Source: Pseudoalteromonas sp. XI10
GTDB lineage: Bacteria; Pseudomonadota; Gammaproteobacteria; Enterobacterales; Alteromonadaceae
Length of the DNA stretch: 64,000 bases
Reading direction: 5' to 3'
Assembly: GCF_001469895.1 (NCBI RefSeq)
Contig: NZ_LOPY01000021.1
Coordinates: 62,001 to 126,000 of the forward strand
Shown here in pieces: positions 52,904 to 60,884 of the stretch. Numbering within the stretch: the stretch's first letter is position 1; the number at the start of each line of letters is the position of its first letter. Below the pieces are notes generated by a model that saw nothing but the letters and a program-made list of their open reading frames with translations, was not told where the DNA came from and did no database searches. Made by a program: the position numbers and the translations under genes.

Positions 52904-55639
52904 TTAGAAGCTTGGAGCATATCTCAGTGAAACACCGACTGAGCGGCCAATCACACTATAATCACTCACGGTGTTAAAGTGGTTTGCGCCTACCTCAGGT
53001 GTTGGCGGTTCACGGTCTAATAAGTTATCGACACCAAAGTTAACAGCAAGTTCCTCATTAACTTGCCATGCAGCGGCAAAGTCTAAGTAATTTTGTGCTG
53101 AGATTGTTTCTGAACGGTCTACAGCATACTCTACTTCACCGATTCTGCGCCAGCCAAGTTGGAAGTTCATGTTGTCTAACTGCCAATCAATGCTTGCGCG
53201 GTGTTTGTAGTCAGCTTGCAAGATACTCGCAAAGTCGCCCGAACAGGCGCTGCCATAAGTTCCTTTACAGTCTACTTCCGGTACAGTGCTGTTGTTTTGG
53301 CGCGTTTGCTCTGTAACAAAGTTACCTTGGTACGAGAACCTAAAACGACCACCCATTTGATCTGGTGCATCAATCACATAATTTGCTGCAACGTCGATAC
53401 CTTCTTGTTCAATTGCGGCTAAGTTAAAGTCATTAACGATGGCTGTGCTAATAAAACCAGTGTTTGGATCGCGAAGTACCGCACCACACAGTGGGTTGTT
53501 TGGATTCGGGTCATCAACATAGCAGCTTTGCAGTGCTGCACCAGGTTGAATTTGGCTTACTGCATCTGTTACACGAATACTGTAGTAATCAAGTGATAAA
53601 TCAAAGCCTTCTAAATAGCTAGGTGTATAAACAATGCCTAATGTATCTGATTCGGCTTGCTCAGGCTTTATGTTCGGGTTACCACCATAGGTGTACTCTG
53701 CGGTACTTGAATCGAACTCAGTGCCAACTGGCGGCGCGCCAAACGCAGCACACTGCGATGCATCACCTGTTCCCAGTAAACATGGATCGCCGTTATAACG
53801 CCCTGCTAGGCGTGGCACAAACTGGTCGCTATTTTGGTCAAATAACGATAACGATAGTGCTGTGATTGGGCTGGCAAACTCACCTAAGTTAGGTGCTCTA
53901 AACGCGGTTAAGCGGTTGGCACGAATACGAATATCGCTATTTATTGCCCAGTTGATACCTAGTTTGTAAGTGTCTTCTGCTTCGGTATTTGAGTAATCAG
54001 AAATACGGTAGGCACCTTCAAAGCTAAGCTCTTCAGCAAAAGGTTTATCAACTAAGATAGGCACTAAAATTTCAGCATAGAACTCTTCAGAGCTAAAGCT
54101 TGCATCCATATCAAATGCGCTGATAGACGCAAAGCTGGTGCCGTTTCTAAATGCATCACCTGGAGTTTGTTTTCCGGTTTCTTTACGGTATTCATAACCG
54201 ATTGCAAAATCGATAGCACCGGCTGGTAATTCAAATAAGAATCCAGAGTCACCTGATAGTGTTGCTGAGATCACACTTTGTGTACGGTCGCGAGTGGTAT
54301 AAAGCAGCGGATCGCTAAAGTCGCTGAAATCATGGTTTGGATCAAAAATATCCACTGAATTTGCAAGGGCAGCAAAACGACTATTACCGCTGTTATCATT
54401 ACGGTATGCGTTGTTGTAAATGGTGGCTACTTCATCCGTTTTGCCATACTGGCCATATACGTCATAACGTAAGTAGTCAGTTAAATCACCTTTTAAGCCC
54501 AGTTGAAATTGCATTGAATCACGCACCGCTTCGGTGTGTTGCACGCCTAAACCTAGGTTACGTTCAACATTAACAAGGGCATTGCCTTCGCTATCAAACG
54601 TGAGTTGGTCGCGTAGTTCATCTGGAATATACGCATTGTCTTGCGTGAGGGTCACTTGCTCGTTTACAAAAATCGGTGTTTGACCACTGGCACCCGCACC
54701 ATTTACGGTCACTTTAGAATACATTGCGCGGCCATAGGCAATGGCACTGTCGCTTACATCAACGTCAAATAATAAGCCCGTAGAAAAACGGTCCATCGGT
54801 TGAGTTAAATAACGATCAGCTGTGAAATCAGTTGTTTGACGATCACTCGTTACAGCACCTGAATCAGCAATACCTATGCTATTGCCAGATGCAACATCAG
54901 TATAATAACCACCGCTGTTTATCATTGCCGTTGAGTTTTCAAGCGCATAGTCACGCTCGCCGGCTAATAGCTCTTTTCGTTCGGTATAACCTATGTAGCC
55001 TGTTACATGGCCACGGCCATCGGCGATGTCACCGCCAAAAATAGCCTCAAAGTTAAGCTTTTCGTTACCGCCGTCGGCACTTTCATAGCTAGTTGAGAAC
55101 TCAGCGCCAGTAAAGTCATCGTCTAAAACAAAGTTAACAACACCAGCTACCGCATCGGCACCATAAACCGCTGCTGCACCACCGGTTAATACATCAACGC
55201 GTTTAATTAATCCCGCTGGAATGGTGTTCACGTCAACCGAGTTACGAAAACTAAATGGTACTGCGCGAGTACCGTCAATAAGTACCAATGTACGGTTTTG
55301 GCCAAGGCCGCGTAAATCTATGGTTGATGAGCCAAATGAGTCACCGACTGTGGCACCGGTGCTATTTGCACCCGCCGCAGCTTGTGGCAGTTTTGCAGTA
55401 ATATCTTCAACGTTCACTGCACGGTCTAGGTGAATTTGTGCTTCATCAACGCTTACCACTGGGCTACTTGAAACCAGCTCGGTACGTTGAATACGTGAAC
55501 CCGTTACGGTGATCACTTCAGGCTTTTTTACTTCAGTAGTTTCTTCTGCGTGGGCATAACTAATTACTGAACTTACAGCGAGAGCTAAAGGTGATAGCAG
55601 CAATAGCGAGCGATGCCCTGTTGATGTATTTGCTTTCAT
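52904..55639 (-). CDS. TonB-dependent outer-membrane receptor (beside anmK)
   Basis: A 911-residue protein from ATG 55639, which has AAGGGA at good spacing; the frame continues eight codons upstream without support. Signal peptide (~1-33, ending AHAEE), TonB-box-like PEVITVTGSR, plug (~40-165: TIDLRGLGQNRTLVLIDGTR, KRVDVLTGGAAAVYGADAVAGVVNF) and a barrel ending in an aromatic strand (VSLRYAPSF). Two Cys pairs lie in loops (NGDPCLLGTGDASQCAAF, SCYVDDPN...LCGAV). The ligand is unknown; divergent anmK 260 bases away suggests a peptidoglycan-derived or amino-sugar compound. Confidence 0.92.
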   Translation of the reverse strand: MKANTSTGHRSLLLLSPLALAVSSVISYAHAEETTEVKKPEVITVTGSRIQRTELVSSSPVVSVDEAQIHLDRAVNVEDITAKLPQAAAGANSTGATVGDSFGSSTIDLRGLGQNRTLVLIDGTRAVPFSFRNSVDVNTIPAGLIKRVDVLTGGAAAVYGADAVAGVVNFVLDDDFTGAEFSTSYESADGGNEKLNFEAIFGGDIADGRGHVTGYIGYTERKELLAGERDYALENSTAMINSGGYYTDVASGNSIGIADSGAVTSDRQTTDFTADRYLTQPMDRFSTGLLFDVDVSDSAIAYGRAMYSKVTVNGAGASGQTPIFVNEQVTLTQDNAYIPDELRDQLTFDSEGNALVNVERNLGLGVQHTEAVRDSMQFQLGLKGDLTDYLRYDVYGQYGKTDEVATIYNNAYRNDNSGNSRFAALANSVDIFDPNHDFSDFSDPLLYTTRDRTQSVISATLSGDSGFLFELPAGAIDFAIGYEYRKETGKQTPGDAFRNGTSFASISAFDMDASFSSEEFYAEILVPILVDKPFAEELSFEGAYRISDYSNTEAEDTYKLGINWAINSDIRIRANRLTAFRAPNLGEFASPITALSLSLFDQNSDQFVPRLAGRYNGDPCLLGTGDASQCAAFGAPPVGTEFDSSTAEYTYGGNPNIKPEQAESDTLGIVYTPSYLEGFDLSLDYYSIRVTDAVSQIQPGAALQSCYVDDPNPNNPLCGAVLRDPNTGFISTAIVNDFNLAAIEQEGIDVAANYVIDAPDQMGGRFRFSYQGNFVTEQTRQNNSTVPEVDCKGTYGSACSGDFASILQADYKHRASIDWQLDNMNFQLGWRRIGEVEYAVDRSETISAQNYLDFAAAWQVNEELAVNFGVDNLLDREPPTPEVGANHFNTVSDYSVIGRSVGVSLRYAPSF

Positions 55640-55898
55640 GATGATTCCCTTGCGTTTTATCATTTAAATCAACGCAGGTTGGTGAATGACCTAGACCATT
55701 TAGTTAATTTAATGAGTCATACTTTTTGTTATGATGCTTGTGTGTTCTCCTTTTGGGGAGCTCACCGGTACAGTTTTAAAGCAATTTAAAAGTCTTTGCA
55801 ATAATTATTCTTTAAATCTATTATTTTAAAATATAAACTATTCCAACTCGTTAACCCGCTTATTTACATCTAATAAGCTGATTTTAAGTGATTTATTT

Positions 55899-57104
55899 AT
55901 GCATCAACATATTGAAAAACTGTATTTAAGCGCAAAAAAAGAAAGAAAATTAATAATTGGTCTAATGAGTGGTACCTCGTTAGATGGCCTTGATATCGCG
56001 CTATGCGAAGTATCAGGGCAGGGCATGAACACTCATGTAGAAGTATTAAAGTTTACTACCGTTGATTACGACGATGATTATAAAACGCGTGTAAAACGAG
56101 TATTCGCAAAACGCGAATGTGACCTTGAAGAAGTGACTTTACTCAATCCTTGGATTGGCCAATTACATGGTGAAATGGTTGCCAATACGTTAGCCAGCTG
56201 GGGAGTAGCAAAAGAACTTGTTGATGTGATTGCCAGCCACGGGCAAACCATTTATCACTGCCCTAAAAATCAACACAAGCGTGCAGAATATGGCAATGCA
56301 ACACTACAAATAGGTGACAGCGATCATCTAGCCGTGACTGCAGGTATTACTACCATAGGTGATTTTAGACAAAAGCATATTGCAGCGGGTGGCGAAGGCG
56401 CACCGCTTGCGGTATATGGTGACTACTTGTATTTCACAAGCACCAGTGAAAACCGCATTTTGCTAAATATGGGTGGCATTGCAAACTTAACCTACTTACC
56501 TAAATCTGCAGATGCGCGAGCGGTTTTTAGCTCTGATATAGGCCCAGGTAATACCATTATGGATGCCTACATACAGCGTTATTTTGCTCCACTTCAATAT
56601 GATAAAGATGCTGCTATTGCAGCAAAAGGCACGGTAAATGAAACTTTACTAGCTGCGCTGTGTGATGATGCATTTTTTGCTTTAGGGTTTCCAAAAACTA
56701 CAGGGCCAGAAGTGTTTAATCTAGACTATTTAGCTGCAGCACAAGCACGCTCGAATACGCAAAACTTATCGCGCTTTGATGTGATGGCAACCTTAGTGCA
56801 GTTTTCAGGGGTAATGATTGCTAAAGCAATTAACCAATGCAGTGAAGGTTTGACCGATGTGGCTGTATACGCCAGTGGTGGCGGGGTTCATAACCCATTA
56901 TTAATGAAAACTATTTTGGCTAATTGCCCAGCGCTTTCTGTGATAAAAAACACCGATTCTTTGGGTATAAACCCAGATGCAAAAGAAGCCGTGTTATTTG
57001 CTATTTTAGCGAACGAATGTTTGTCGGGTGGGCAGCAACGCTTTGGTAATACCGAGCAAGGGATCCCCGATATTACCATGGGTAAAATTAGCTTTGCTGA
57101 CTAA
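55899..57104 (+). CDS. anmK: Anhydro-N-acetylmuramic acid kinase
   Basis: A 401-residue protein of the sugar kinase/hexokinase/actin fold. It converts 1,6-anhydro-MurNAc plus ATP to MurNAc-6-phosphate in peptidoglycan recycling. Signatures: GLMSGTSLDGLDIAL, SHGQTIYH, DFRQKHIAAGGEGAPL, LLNMGGIANLTYL, SDIGPGNTIMDAY and YASGGGVHNPLL. Length is slightly above the E. coli 369, due to an N-terminal extension of ~15 residues. It is divergent from a TonB receptor. The stop overlaps the convergent gene at 57101 by 4 bases. murQ is not in the window. Confidence 0.95.
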   Translation: MHQHIEKLYLSAKKERKLIIGLMSGTSLDGLDIALCEVSGQGMNTHVEVLKFTTVDYDDDYKTRVKRVFAKRECDLEEVTLLNPWIGQLHGEMVANTLASWGVAKELVDVIASHGQTIYHCPKNQHKRAEYGNATLQIGDSDHLAVTAGITTIGDFRQKHIAAGGEGAPLAVYGDYLYFTSTSENRILLNMGGIANLTYLPKSADARAVFSSDIGPGNTIMDAYIQRYFAPLQYDKDAAIAAKGTVNETLLAALCDDAFFALGFPKTTGPEVFNLDYLAAAQARSNTQNLSRFDVMATLVQFSGVMIAKAINQCSEGLTDVAVYASGGGVHNPLLMKTILANCPALSVIKNTDSLGINPDAKEAVLFAILANECLSGGQQRFGNTEQGIPDITMGKISFAD

Positions 57105-57577
57105 AAAAAAGCTAAAAAGCTTGCGCCAAGATTACTGAAGTAATGGCGTAAGCCATTGTTTTTAGATTGATCGCCAGTTAGCAGCTCTGGTGATGTGCTT
57201 GCTGCAATGCTGACATCAAACTGGGCGCTGTCTTTAAGTGTTGCATGCATGCCGTGTAGCATTAATTGTAAAACAAATTCACCACTGTGAGTAACATCCT
57301 CTAACGTAAGCATAATAACGTGCTGATCTAGATCGTGCTGCGTTAATGTGTGCGCAGTAAAATAGGCCGATTCACGAGCATCAGGGCGCGTTGCACTGAT
57401 AGAAATCACATCACCTTCATGGGCATCATCTGGCAGCACACAACAAAATACAACACGCTTTTGCTCATTAGCCGCAAAATGCAATTGTTCATATTCCATA
57501 GTATGCGCAAGCGCAGCACATAAAGGGTCTTCACTAGATGGGAGTGCAAACGAAAGTTGCACCAAGGCACTGTCCAT
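57101..57577 (-). CDS. Hypothetical acidic protein
   Basis: A 158-residue soluble protein without signal peptide. Beta-rich pattern (RVVFCCVLPDDAHEGDVISIS, HVIMLTLEDVTHSGEFVLQLML), ending in an Asn/Gly-rich tail with LGASFLAFF. Not recognised. It is convergent with anmK, overlapping by 4 bases. ATG 57577 has no strong ribosome site. Confidence 0.5.
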   Translation of the reverse strand: MDSALVQLSFALPSSEDPLCAALAHTMEYEQLHFAANEQKRVVFCCVLPDDAHEGDVISISATRPDARESAYFTAHTLTQHDLDQHVIMLTLEDVTHSGEFVLQLMLHGMHATLKDSAQFDVSIAASTSPELLTGDQSKNNGLRHYFSNLGASFLAFF

Positions 57578-58206
57578 TACTTCTTCATTACGTTGGGTGA
57601 TTAAATTAGCGTCAATTATTGATCAGTTAGATGACAGAATTATGACTATTGTCATATTGCGGATTATTTATATCTAAAACAGAACAAAGTTTGTTCTTTC
57701 TGTTCCAAAACTGGAATGGTTTCTGACAAGATTGGAATAGAAAGTCTTGTCTGGCAAGGGGTTTGGGGTGAGGGGAAATATCGATATTTGGGGTTTTCTG
57801 ATAAGGCGTGATACCTGTATATTTACCTCAAAGCTACAGAAAAACCATAATGAAAATATAAAGCCCTAGAGTTAATACAAAGCACAGTTAGGATTAATCT
57901 GAAACCAGCCATCTCTCTGCCGTCATGTAACTCGAAAATGCCCCAAGACGAGTTAACGTAAATGATCTAAGGGCGGCTTTGAGCGAACTTCGGCCATTCA
58001 AAATTGTATTTCTATTTTGTCAAAGTATATTGCTTGCATAGTCAGGAAAGCGACCCAATTGCTCATTTTTGTCCTGTGACAAAAGCTAGAACTACTGCAT
58101 TTTAGTTGTAATGGCAATTAGTTAAGAAGTTTGCTACAAATGAGTCATTCAGAAAAACTAGCGACGCAGTAGTTGAAAAATGCGCGACTCGCTCGCTATA
58201 AACAAG
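57578..58206. other. Long non-coding gap left of the integron-type cassette
   Basis: 629 bases with no credible ORF in any frame. It contains palindromes GAACAAA-G-TTTGTTC (57682-57696) and TTCCA-AAAC-TGGAA just after, near the start of the gene at 57577, and the left copy of a 53-bp repeat (57950-58002). The end, AACAAGTTATG at 58202-58211, looks like an integrase-type G-TT junction. No integrase gene or remnant is visible. Confidence 0.55.
57950..58002 (+). repeat. 53-bp imperfect direct repeat, left copy
   Basis: Aligns without gaps to 58771-58823 at an offset of 821 bases. The 18-base core AGGGCGGCTTTGAGCGAA is identical in both, with GAGTTAA at the left end and TTC-AA at the right. The two copies bracket the cassette gene and its attC site. 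Confidence 0.8.
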
Positions 58207-58231
58207 TTATGTGACTCAAGGATGACGAAGA

Positions 58232-58606
58232 ATGCATTTGCCTTTAAAAGATTTGGAAAAGGAACATTCAATACCGGAAGTATGGAAAGACTCCATTTGC
58301 AAAGTGGTTATTCAATTAACCAAAGATAATTTCGAACTCCACAATGTCTCGGAATACATCACTCTTCAATCTAGCGATTTGGCCGAGTTTAATAGAGAAA
58401 ATGTTCTTGAATATGGTTGTTGTCTAAAGGCGTTATCTACTGAATGTTGGGAACGTTCATGCTATCAATGGCAAGGTGATTATTGGGATTTAATCATCGA
58501 TTTATGTACTGTAGAAGAAGGCGTTAGTGATCTCGTTCTGAAAGGTCGAATTTATCCCATAGTTTCAGGCTACAAATATGAGTTTGGCATGGTATATGTT
58601 CCGTAG
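58232..58606 (+). CDS. Putative integron-cassette protein of unknown function
   Basis: A 124-residue soluble protein, acidic and aromatic-rich, with several Cys (YGCCLKALSTECWERSCYQW). No known domain is recognised, typical of cassette genes. It starts 26 bases after a G-TT junction at 58206/58207 (AAGGA is in the leader) and stops 18 bases before the attC site, the usual tight packing of a gene cassette. Many cassettes of marine gammaproteobacteria carry such orphans, including toxin-antitoxin or phage-defence functions. None of these roles is visible here. Confidence 0.75.
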   Translation: MHLPLKDLEKEHSIPEVWKDSICKVVIQLTKDNFELHNVSEYITLQSSDLAEFNRENVLEYGCCLKALSTECWERSCYQWQGDYWDLIIDLCTVEEGVSDLVLKGRIYPIVSGYKYEFGMVYVP

Positions 58607-58624
58607 TTTTGTTAGGCCGTCACA

Positions 58625-58734
58625 TAACAAACGCATTAACACTCGCTTTGCTCGCTAGGGACAAATACACGTAGGCTCCCCTCGCGTTGCTCGGTAGTTT
58701 AGCCTACGTATATTTGCCCGTTATGCGGGCGTTA
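58625..58734 (+). other. attC-type integron recombination site
   Basis: A 110-bp site. The left end TAACAAACGCATTAAC mirrors the right end GTTATGCGGGCGTTA: TAAC with GTTA, CGCAT with ATGCG, AAC with GTT, with one unpaired extra T on the left side, as in L'' of attC. The interior folds further: ACGTAGGCT (about 58669-58677) pairs with AGCCTACGT (58701-58709), flanked by GGG-CAAATA / TATTTGCCC with an extra A. Ends resemble Vibrio-type attC sites (TAACAAACGC, GGGCGTTA). This is the signature of a gene cassette recombination site. Confidence 0.8.
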
Positions 58735-58770
58735 CTGATTAAATACTCTGACGTGTTTTTGTCCAATAAT

Positions 58771-58823
58771 GAGTTAAAATCGGTGTTCTGAGGGCGGCTT
58801 TGAGCGAAGTTTAGCCTTTCGAA
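58771..58823 (+). repeat. 53-bp imperfect direct repeat, right copy
   Basis: The partner of 57950-58002. It lies 37 bases after the attC site in a 282-base gap that otherwise shows nothing coding. The core AGGGCGGCTTTGAGCGAA is identical. Confidence 0.8.
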
Positions 58824-59016
58824 CCAGTTCATTCATAGTAAATGATTGTTCAGGTTGTGTGTTTGTTGTGTGCGAATACTCAGAGCTTACATTTTAAATA
58901 CTGTCTATATTTCTTTCAAAGAGTAAACAACGTAACGTGCTATTCATCCTTAATATTCATTACGAGCAGCTTTGTGCAAGTTTACCGCTTTATTTGAAAT
59001 TATTAATAGATCTCAT

Positions 59017-60006
59017 TTATTGAAATGTAATAAACAGCCTCTCAAACACCCAAAAAGACGCAATTGAGCCAACGAAGTATGATGCCGTTGTTGCAGCATG
59101 TTTTGGTAGCGGTCTTACTTTATGTATCAATTTGCCAACAAGCAGTAAAGCAACAACAAAAGCAATTTGCCCAAGTTCTACGCCGACATTAAAAAAGAGT
59201 AGTGCTATTGGGGCATCGCTTTGTGGCAAGCCGATATCGAGAATTGCTCCAGCAAAGCCAAACCCATGTAGCAAACCAAATGCAAAAGCGATTAACCAAG
59301 GCCATTGAGTGGCAATACTGGTGACGCCGCGCCGCTGGCGGATAGCCTCTACGCAGACAAGCATAATACTTAGCGCTATTAGCACTTCCACAGGAGCTGA
59401 AGGCAAACTGAAGTAACCTAGCGCAACGCCTGCTAAAGTAATTGAATGTGCAGCGGTGAACGCAGTGATTGTTTTGATAAGAGTTTTAAAACCTCTGACA
59501 ATCAGCAATAGTGCTAACACGAATAACAGATGGTCAATGCCCAATAAAATATGTTCGACGCCTAACACGGTGTAAGTGCCAGCTACTTGCCATGATGAAT
59601 AAGCGACAGGGATTTGAACAAAATTCTGTTTCGGTTGTATCAGTAATGTATGTGAACTGCCATCCAATAACTTGACGGTCACAAGTGTGTCGATAGTTGT
59701 ACTGCTTAAGTTAGTGATTGATAAGCCTGAGCCAGATAGTGATCGCTCTCCGGACAGGGTGTAACGATATACAATAAAGCCCTCTATTGCGGTGTAGTGG
59801 CCTAGGGAAGTGAGGGAAAATTGCTCATCAAACTGTGGTTGTATATCAACAACACGATTACCGTTACTCGGGACCTTCCACATAATGTTGTAAACAGTGG
59901 GTTGAGTTTCATGGATTTGTAAATACGCAGGACGTATTTCATGAGCAGTGGCATATCCGCTAGAAGCGAGTAGCACCAACACAATTAGGTTAATTAGCCA
60001 CTTCAT
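59017..60006 (-). CDS. HupE/UreJ-family membrane protein with periplasmic domain
   Basis: A 329-residue protein. Signal sequence or first membrane helix (1-21), a periplasmic beta domain (~22-140, starting HEIRPAYLQI), then six membrane segments (~143-325). The helical part has the HupE/UreJ metal-type motifs GVEHILLGIDHLLFV, TAFTAAHSITLAGV and GLLHGFGFAGAI. HupE/UreJ proteins are thought to transport nickel or cobalt. It is the last gene of a three-gene operon; its ATG overlaps the PpiC stop by 4 bases. No hydrogenase or urease is nearby, so nickel is not assured. Confidence 0.88.
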   Translation of the reverse strand: MKWLINLIVLVLLASSGYATAHEIRPAYLQIHETQPTVYNIMWKVPSNGNRVVDIQPQFDEQFSLTSLGHYTAIEGFIVYRYTLSGERSLSGSGLSITNLSSTTIDTLVTVKLLDGSSHTLLIQPKQNFVQIPVAYSSWQVAGTYTVLGVEHILLGIDHLLFVLALLLIVRGFKTLIKTITAFTAAHSITLAGVALGYFSLPSAPVEVLIALSIMLVCVEAIRQRRGVTSIATQWPWLIAFAFGLLHGFGFAGAILDIGLPQSDAPIALLFFNVGVELGQIAFVVALLLVGKLIHKVRPLPKHAATTASYFVGSIASFWVFERLFITFQ

Positions 60007-60881
60007 CGTTTATATGCTAACCCTTCAATCGGAGTTAAATCTGGTATATCTGCGGTTATCGTCACGGTATAGTTTTTCAGCAAGTCTTTATAGATTTTTT
60101 CTTGCGCTTTTAAAACAGATTGGTATTCGTATTCACGGGCGACGTATTCCTTGACTGCCTCAAAATCTGGGAGCGTAGCATCTTGACGATGAGTTACTTT
60201 TACAAGGTGCTTACCATAGCCAGAATCGACTGGGCCAAACCAAGTGTTTAGTGGTGCGGTATTTAGCGCGTCGGTGAAACTCTTACCAAAAGAATTATCG
60301 ACGATGTTATTTGGGGTAAGCTCCCAATTATTGGCAACCGAAAGCTTTTGGGAGCGGGTTGCAGGAATAGACTTATCCTGCTTAAGCGTGTTTAGAACTT
60401 GTGCTATTTTTGTCTCTAGGTTTGATTCACTTTCTAAAAATAATACCTGCTCAAACTGCAATGCTGGCGGCAGCATAAACAGACTGTGATTAGAATGAAA
60501 ATAGTCCTTCAAAGCCTTATCGGTGGGAGGAGACATTAGCGTGCTTAAATCGTTGGCAACCGCCTCCATTTTCTGCGCCAAACGCTTGCGAATGATGGCA
60601 TCATTATGATCTAAATTGAGCTTCATTGCCTCTCGATAAAACACCTCTTGGCGCAAATAGTGGTCTATTATGGCCTGTAAATCTTTCGTTTGCGGCTCTT
60701 TTTTCCATTGTAGCGTCCACAAATTCGTGAGGTGGTCCAATTCTTGTTGGTCAATCACTATGTGGTTATCATCATCTATTGCGGTACTGCTTTGTTCTAC
60801 ATAGCTAAAATAAGCCCAAAACAAAACAGCACCAATGGCAATAAAGTGAATCAGTGGATCCTTCACAACTTGCTTTAACAT
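60003..60881 (-). CDS. Membrane-anchored parvulin-type peptidyl-prolyl isomerase
   Basis: A 292-residue protein with a single N-terminal membrane anchor (~10-27), so the rest is periplasmic. A SurA/PrsA-like helical region (~40-125, DHYLRQEVFYREAMKLNLD) precedes a parvulin-like PPIase domain (~130-255, FEQVLFLES... FGPVDSGYGKHLVKVTH). Such proteins fold exported proteins. It lies in a tight operon: 3 bases after the DUF3604 stop and 4-base overlap with the HupE gene, so it may be a dedicated chaperone for one of them. Confidence 0.85.
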   Translation of the reverse strand: MLKQVVKDPLIHFIAIGAVLFWAYFSYVEQSSTAIDDDNHIVIDQQELDHLTNLWTLQWKKEPQTKDLQAIIDHYLRQEVFYREAMKLNLDHNDAIIRKRLAQKMEAVANDLSTLMSPPTDKALKDYFHSNHSLFMLPPALQFEQVLFLESESNLETKIAQVLNTLKQDKSIPATRSQKLSVANNWELTPNNIVDNSFGKSFTDALNTAPLNTWFGPVDSGYGKHLVKVTHRQDATLPDFEAVKEYVAREYEYQSVLKAQEKIYKDLLKNYTVTITADIPDLTPIEGLAYKR

Positions 60882-60884
60882 CTA

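Noticed and set aside
57750..57772. Sigma54 promoter (TGGCA...)
   Set aside because: The -12 element does not match TTGC, so consensus is not met.
57578..58206. Integron integrase or attI upstream of the cassette
   Set aside because: No open frame of integrase size or tyrosine recombinase motif is found, and only an AACAAGTTA-like junction is seen, too little to call attI.
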